The notes under the pieces: generated by a model
Told to the model about the DNA's origin: nothing
Database searches by the model: none
What the model saw: the letters and a program-made list of their open reading frames with translations, nothing else
Assembly (NCBI GenBank): GCA_030683195.1
Contig: JAUXQA010000297.1
Coordinates: 1-9,001 of the forward strand
From: Rhodoferax sp.
GTDB lineage: Bacteria > Pseudomonadota > Gammaproteobacteria > Burkholderiales > Burkholderiaceae_C
DNA length: 9,001 bases
Direction: 5' to 3'
Part shown: piece by piece, positions 5,769 to 9,001 of the stretch
Layout of the letters: the number at the start of each line of letters is the position of its first letter
How positions within the stretch are numbered: position 1 is the first letter of the stretch
Translations under genes and position numbers: made by a program

Positions 5769-6686
5769 ATGCACTACAAACTTAATGGGGTCGCCCCACT
5801 GCCTCACCTCGGTGTGATCCGGGTTGAAGGCGACGACGCAGCCAAATTTCTTCATGGCCAATTGACGCAAGACTTCTCCTTGCTGGGCTTGTCCGAGGCG
5901 CGCCTGGCCGGGTTTTGCTCAGCCAAAGGCCGCATGCAGGCCAGCTTCATCGGCTTCAAGCGCAGCCCGACCGAGGTGCTGCTGGTGTGTCAGCAGGATG
6001 TTCTGGCAGCCACACTCAAACGCCTGTCCATGTTTGTCATGCGTGCCAAGGCCAAACTGACGGATGCCACGGCTGACTACGCGTTGTTCGGGCTGGCTGG
6101 GGATGTACTGGATTTGATAGCGCCTGCCGCAATGTCTGCCTGGGTCAAACAAGATTTGGGTGCTGCATCGCTCGTCAGCCTGTACCCGGCGGACGGTGTT
6201 CGCCGCGCACTCTGGCTGGCTCCCGTGACAGAGGCAGCACCGGCCGGTAGCGCAATGAGCACAGCAGACTGGAACTGGGGCGAGGTGCGCAGCGGCATTG
6301 CCATGGTGACCACGCCCATCCACGAGGCATTTGTGCCGCAAATGCTGAATTACGAGTCGGTGGGCGGGGTGAACTTCAAGAAAGGCTGCTACCCCGGTCA
6401 GGAGGTGGTGGCCCGCAGCCAGTTTCGCGGCACCTTGAAGCGGCGTGCCTACCTGGCGCATGCCAAGTCGCCCATGCAGGTGGGAGACGAAGTATTTCAA
6501 GCCGACGATGAGGCCCAGCCTTGTGGCCTGGTGGCATTGGCCGCGGTCTCGCCCCTGGGTGGTTTTGACGCCATTGTTTCCATGCAGGTGTCAGCTTTTG
6601 AGGCCAACGCGGTGCATCTGGGCGCTGCCAGCGGCGAGTTGCTCACGCTGGCTGCACCGCCCTACCCGCTGCTGGCCGACATTTAA
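5769..6686 (+). CDS. ygfZ: Folate-binding protein YgfZ (Fe-S cluster repair/assembly factor)
   Basis: 305 residues from ATG 5769. YgfZ resembles the T-protein of the glycine cleavage system and is a tetrahydrofolate-dependent factor that helps maintain certain Fe-S enzymes such as MiaB in the cytosol. Seen: the N-terminal GVIRVEGDDAAKFLHGQLTQDF (residues 15-36) and the diagnostic signature KGCYPGQE (205-212) with its conserved Cys (C207), followed by VVARSQFRGTLKRR. ATG 5754 would add five residues (MIIQA). I prefer 5769 because family members usually begin a few residues before LNGVxPLxHLG, but neither start has a good Shine-Dalgarno sequence. It diverges from mltG and converges on the thioesterase-GNAT gene, with 13 nt between stops. 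Confidence 0.92.
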   Translation: MHYKLNGVAPLPHLGVIRVEGDDAAKFLHGQLTQDFSLLGLSEARLAGFCSAKGRMQASFIGFKRSPTEVLLVCQQDVLAATLKRLSMFVMRAKAKLTDATADYALFGLAGDVLDLIAPAAMSAWVKQDLGAASLVSLYPADGVRRALWLAPVTEAAPAGSAMSTADWNWGEVRSGIAMVTTPIHEAFVPQMLNYESVGGVNFKKGCYPGQEVVARSQFRGTLKRRAYLAHAKSPMQVGDEVFQADDEAQPCGLVALAAVSPLGGFDAIVSMQVSAFEANAVHLGAASGELLTLAAPPYPLLADI

Positions 6687-6699
6687 GGCGCCGAAGCCT

Positions 6700-7581
6700 T
6701 TATATCAAGGGCGCTGGCAGGGCGTGGCTCATTTCGATGTGGACAATGCCCGCCTCTTCAAACGGCTCGCCATGTGGCACAAACCCAAGCCGGGCGTAAA
6801 AACCTTCGGCGCTGCGCTGTGCGTGTAACACCACATTATGGTCACCGCGCTCGGTCGCAGCCTGCATCAGGGCGCGCAGCGCGTCTCTGCCCAGGTTGGA
6901 GCCCCGCAGCACCCGGTGCACGGCCATCCGGCCTATGCGCCCCACGCCCGGGGCGTGTTGCAGCAAACGCCCGGTAGCCACTGGCAGACCCAGGCGGTTA
7001 CGCACCAATACGTGTACGGCTTGGTTGTCGGCGTCATCGTGGACCAGGGCGAGCGCAATTCCTTGCTCCTGCACAAAAATATCTTCGCGGAGCTGGCTTG
7101 CTGATTTTCCGAGTTGTTCCCAACGGCCCACCTCCACGCGCACCACTGGCTCCCAGGCCTCGTAACCGGTTATCACCTCGCGCAAGGCGCCAGGCACCGG
7201 TTGGGAGGTTTGCGTGGCCGGGTTGGCAAATACATAAACCAACTCGCAGCTGATCAAGTGCTCGTCGCCCCGAAAAATGGCACCGGTGAAGAGCATGGAC
7301 GAACTGCCGATGCGGGTGCATTGGAGCGCCACATCAAGCTGGTCATCCACCCGCGCCGACGCATGAAACTCAACCGTGGCTTTCTTGACGTAAACATCGC
7401 CTTCCAGTGCCAGCATGGTGGTGTCATAGGGCAAGGCCAGTGCACGCCAGTAGTCGGCCATGGCCGTATCAAAGTACATCAGGTAATGGGCGTTGAACAC
7501 GATTTTTTGCATGTCCACCTCGGCCCAGCGCACCCGAAGGCGGTGGAAAAAGCGAAAGTCGGCGCGTGAAATGTCAGTCAT
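6700..7581 (-). CDS. Fusion of hotdog acyl-CoA thioesterase (YbgC/FadM type) and GNAT acetyltransferase
   Basis: 293 residues from ATG 7581. An in-frame start at 7719 exists but would lie inside the upstream esterase gene, and its leader has no domain character. Domain 1 (about 10-140) is a 4HBT hotdog fold: RLRVRWAEVDMQKIVFNAHYLMYFDTA, with the expected catalytic Asp at D23, and later ISCELVYVFAN. Domain 2 (about 150-290) is a GNAT of the ElaA-like type: LREDIFVQEQGI (164-175), VATGRLLQ, then the acetyl-CoA loop RMAVHRVLRGSNLGRDAL (218-235) and AEGFYARLGFVPHG (258-271). Substrates of both halves are unknown. It follows the esterase gene by 10 nt on the same strand, suggesting co-transcription. 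Proteins with this pairing are, as I recall, found in Burkholderiales. Confidence 0.88.
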   Translation of the reverse strand: MTDISRADFRFFHRLRVRWAEVDMQKIVFNAHYLMYFDTAMADYWRALALPYDTTMLALEGDVYVKKATVEFHASARVDDQLDVALQCTRIGSSSMLFTGAIFRGDEHLISCELVYVFANPATQTSQPVPGALREVITGYEAWEPVVRVEVGRWEQLGKSASQLREDIFVQEQGIALALVHDDADNQAVHVLVRNRLGLPVATGRLLQHAPGVGRIGRMAVHRVLRGSNLGRDALRALMQAATERGDHNVVLHAQRSAEGFYARLGFVPHGEPFEEAGIVHIEMSHALPAPLI

Positions 7582-7591
7582 GGTGGTCGGT

Positions 7592-8545
7592 CTATTGAAA
7601 TGCGGTTGAGAGGGCTCGTGCAGCGTCGGCGTGGGCTCGGAGTGCTTCGGGAATGGCGCGCCCCATCTTGATGAACTCATGCACCACACCCCGGTAAATT
7701 TCAAGATCCACCGGTACACCGGCGGCGCGCAGTTTATCGGCGTACATCACACCTTCATCCACCAGGGGGTCGCATTCGGCCAGGCCAAACCAGGCCGGGG
7801 CAACGCCGTCCACATCGGGCGCACTTAAGGGTGAAAACCGCCAGTCATCCCGGTCGGCGGGGCTGCACAGGTAGTGGTTGAAGAAATAGGTGATGTGGGT
7901 TTCTTCCAGCACAAACCCTTTGGCAAAGGTCTTGTGCGAAGGTGTGTCCTGGTGGGCTGCACAACCGGGGTAAAAAAGGAGTTGCAGGCGCAGCGGCAGG
8001 CCAATGCGGCGAGCCTCGATGGCGCAGGCTGCGGCCAGTGTGCCACCCGCACTGTCGCCCCCCACGGCCATGCGCTGGGGGTCCAGACCCAGCCCGGTGC
8101 CCTCCCGGGCAGCCCATTGCACAGCGTCCCACGCATCGTCATGCGCGACCGGAAATTTGTATTGGGGCGCTAGCCGATACCCCACCGATATCACAGCGCA
8201 GTGAGCCAGGTGGCTCAGGGTGCGGCACAACACATCGTGGGTGGCCAGGCTACCGATGGTGAAGCCGCCGCCATGAAAATACAGGAGCACAGGCAGGGCC
8301 TCACCCGCAGGCGCATAGAGCCGCACGGGCACGTCATAACCATCTCGCGCCTGAAAGGTGAAGCTCGCGACCCGGTGGATTTTTGGGGCCGCGAGGTCCA
8401 GCACGCCAGCGCCCACCTCGTAAGTTGCCCTGGCTTGTATGGGTGTAATCGCGTGCAAGGGCACTTGGGGTGCACGCGCCATTCGGTCCAGCACGCCATG
8501 CATGGCGGGTGTAAGGAGCGAGCGTGGGTTGCGTTGATGACTCAT
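7592..8545 (-). CDS. Alpha/beta hydrolase, HSL-family esterase/lipase
   Basis: 317 residues. It belongs to the hormone-sensitive-lipase (bacterial class IV) carboxylesterases, which split short acyl esters. Seen: the oxyanion-hole motif HGGG at 91-94, the nucleophile elbow GDSAGG with S165, the acid D259 in ECDPLVDEG and H289 in GVVHEFI, so the catalytic triad is complete. There is no signal peptide, so it is probably cytosolic. The start at ATG 8545 gives a normal N-terminal cap region; M15 is an alternative, and no good Shine-Dalgarno sequence precedes either. It is transcribed leftward with the thioesterase-GNAT gene 10 nt downstream and diverges from the Fe-ADH/Nudix reading frame. The natural substrate cannot be told from sequence. 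Confidence 0.93.
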   Translation of the reverse strand: MSHQRNPRSLLTPAMHGVLDRMARAPQVPLHAITPIQARATYEVGAGVLDLAAPKIHRVASFTFQARDGYDVPVRLYAPAGEALPVLLYFHGGGFTIGSLATHDVLCRTLSHLAHCAVISVGYRLAPQYKFPVAHDDAWDAVQWAAREGTGLGLDPQRMAVGGDSAGGTLAAACAIEARRIGLPLRLQLLFYPGCAAHQDTPSHKTFAKGFVLEETHITYFFNHYLCSPADRDDWRFSPLSAPDVDGVAPAWFGLAECDPLVDEGVMYADKLRAAGVPVDLEIYRGVVHEFIKMGRAIPEALRAHADAARALSTAFQ

Positions 8546-8597
8546 CTAAGGGGGTTCTTGTTAAAGTGCAGGTTTTCATCCTACACCGCAGAACCTC
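8546..8597. promoter_or_regulatory. Divergent intergenic region (esterase / Fe-ADH start)
   Basis: These 52 bases must hold the 5' signals of both flanking genes. TTGTTA (8558-8563, plus strand) is a weak -35 candidate, but the hexamer 17 nt on (CTACAC) is a poor -10. No operator-like dyad or strong ribosome-binding site stands out. The call rests on gene arrangement. Confidence 0.25.
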
Positions 8598-9001
8598 ATG
8601 GCACTTATCTATTACGTGACACAAATCCAGTTCGAATTTGGGGCCATCAAGCTCCTCAAGCAGGAGTGCGAGCGGGTGGGCATCAGCCGGCCGCTGATCG
8701 TCACCGACGCTGGCGTGAAAGCCGCCGGCGTTTTGCAAAAAGCCCTGGATGCGTTGACAGGCATGCGCGTGGCCGTGTTTGACCAGACGCCTTCCAACCC
8801 GACCGAAGCGGCCGTGCGCGAGGTTTTCGAAGAAGTCGGATTAGAGGTGGCTTTATTTCACGACGACTGCCAGCCGATTTTTAATGAAAACAAAAAATCT
8901 ATAATCCCGCCGCAGTACATGCTGCGTATTCCTTTCGAAGGCATGAGTGATCATGTGACTTTTGTTTATTTCGCCAAAAGCGAGAGCGATGTGTTAAAAT
9001 T
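8598..9001 (+). CDS. Chimeric reading frame: Fe-dependent alcohol dehydrogenase N-terminus joined to Nudix hydrolase, 3'-truncated
   Basis: It is open from ATG 8598 to the window end (134 full codons). Residues 1-74 are the N-terminal nucleotide-binding part of an iron-containing (group III) alcohol dehydrogenase: MALIYYVTQIQFEFGA, SRPLIVTDAGVKAAG (30-44), VAVFDQTPSNPTEAAVRE (58-75). The next expected element in that family, a GGGS NAD-binding turn, never appears. Instead residues 74-82 are the Nudix core REVFEEVGL (consensus REUxEExGU), followed by a typical later Nudix strand SDHVTFVYFAKSES (117-130). The Nudix box lacks its usual upstream G-x5-E part, because dehydrogenase sequence stands there. 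From about 8821 the DNA also becomes A/T-richer with different codon use (TTA, AAA, ATA). A product would probably be neither an active dehydrogenase nor a complete Nudix enzyme. It could be a real recombination product or an assembly join. Confidence 0.75.
   Translation, partial: MALIYYVTQIQFEFGAIKLLKQECERVGISRPLIVTDAGVKAAGVLQKALDALTGMRVAVFDQTPSNPTEAAVREVFEEVGLEVALFHDDCQPIFNENKKSIIPPQYMLRIPFEGMSDHVTFVYFAKSESDVLK

Noticed and set aside
6108..6140. GGATTTGATAGCGCCTGC in ygfZ as a third copy of the tmk/mltG repeat
   Set aside because: Only the short GATAG-type end is shared; the CTCTAGCC end and the middle are missing.
6685..6700. Small hairpin AAGGC/GCCTT between the convergent ygfZ and thioesterase-GNAT stops, as a bidirectional terminator
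   Set aside because: The stem is only 5 bp with no T-tract, and it partly overlaps the stop codons; it cannot be told from chance.
7582..7719. N-terminal extension of the thioesterase-GNAT gene to 7719
   Set aside because: It would overlap the end of the esterase gene by over 120 nt, and the added residues have no domain character; ATG 7581 lies 10 nt after the esterase stop and begins just before the hotdog domain.

Overview
The window looks like a chromosomal segment of a betaproteobacterium, most likely Burkholderiales/Comamonadaceae. The grounds are the high-GC protein-coding style, the gene order mltG-tmk-holB-pilZ-tatD with ygfZ divergent from mltG, and a thioesterase-GNAT fusion gene of a kind I associate with that group. 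The assignment comes from gene content and remembered gene order, not from a database comparison.

Left edge (1-1210): the 3' part of a filamentous-phage (inovirus) zot gene, with its start outside the window. It is followed by about 180 bases of noncoding DNA with two hairpins, a short inverted repeat and a 28-bp dif-like sequence. This reads as the right end of an inovirus prophage and its probable XerCD attachment site, with host genes starting immediately after.

Centre (1211-5721, minus strand): a tightly packed, probably co-transcribed cluster, read leftward: mltG (peptidoglycan lytic transglycosylase), tmk (dTMP kinase), holB (clamp-loader delta-prime), pilZ (type IV pilus PilZ protein lacking the c-di-GMP motifs), tatD (metal-dependent nuclease) and a secreted ankyrin-repeat protein. 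Junctions are 3 nt, a 4-nt overlap, 15 nt, 13 nt and a 4-nt overlap. The cluster joins cell-wall turnover, dTTP synthesis, replication and pilus biogenesis. Sequence oddities lie inside these genes: a roughly 53-bp repeat shared in the same reading frame by tmk and mltG, a perfect 24-bp palindrome in holB, and a G-quadruplex-type motif at the start of pilZ.

Right part (5722-9001): ygfZ (plus strand) diverges from mltG across a very short spacer. It converges on a minus-strand pair, an HSL-family esterase followed by the thioesterase-GNAT fusion. Diverging from the esterase, a plus-strand gene runs off the right edge. Its first ~75 codons are the N-terminus of an iron-containing alcohol dehydrogenase, but from the shared word AAVREV onward it is a Nudix hydrolase. 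It is either a real gene chimera or an assembly join, and it is the most unexpected item in the window.

I did not find a convincing new multi-gene system. The items most worth following up are the Fe-ADH/Nudix chimera, the prophage/dif boundary and the in-frame tmk/mltG repeat. There are no tRNA, rRNA, CRISPR or transposase genes that I can see.
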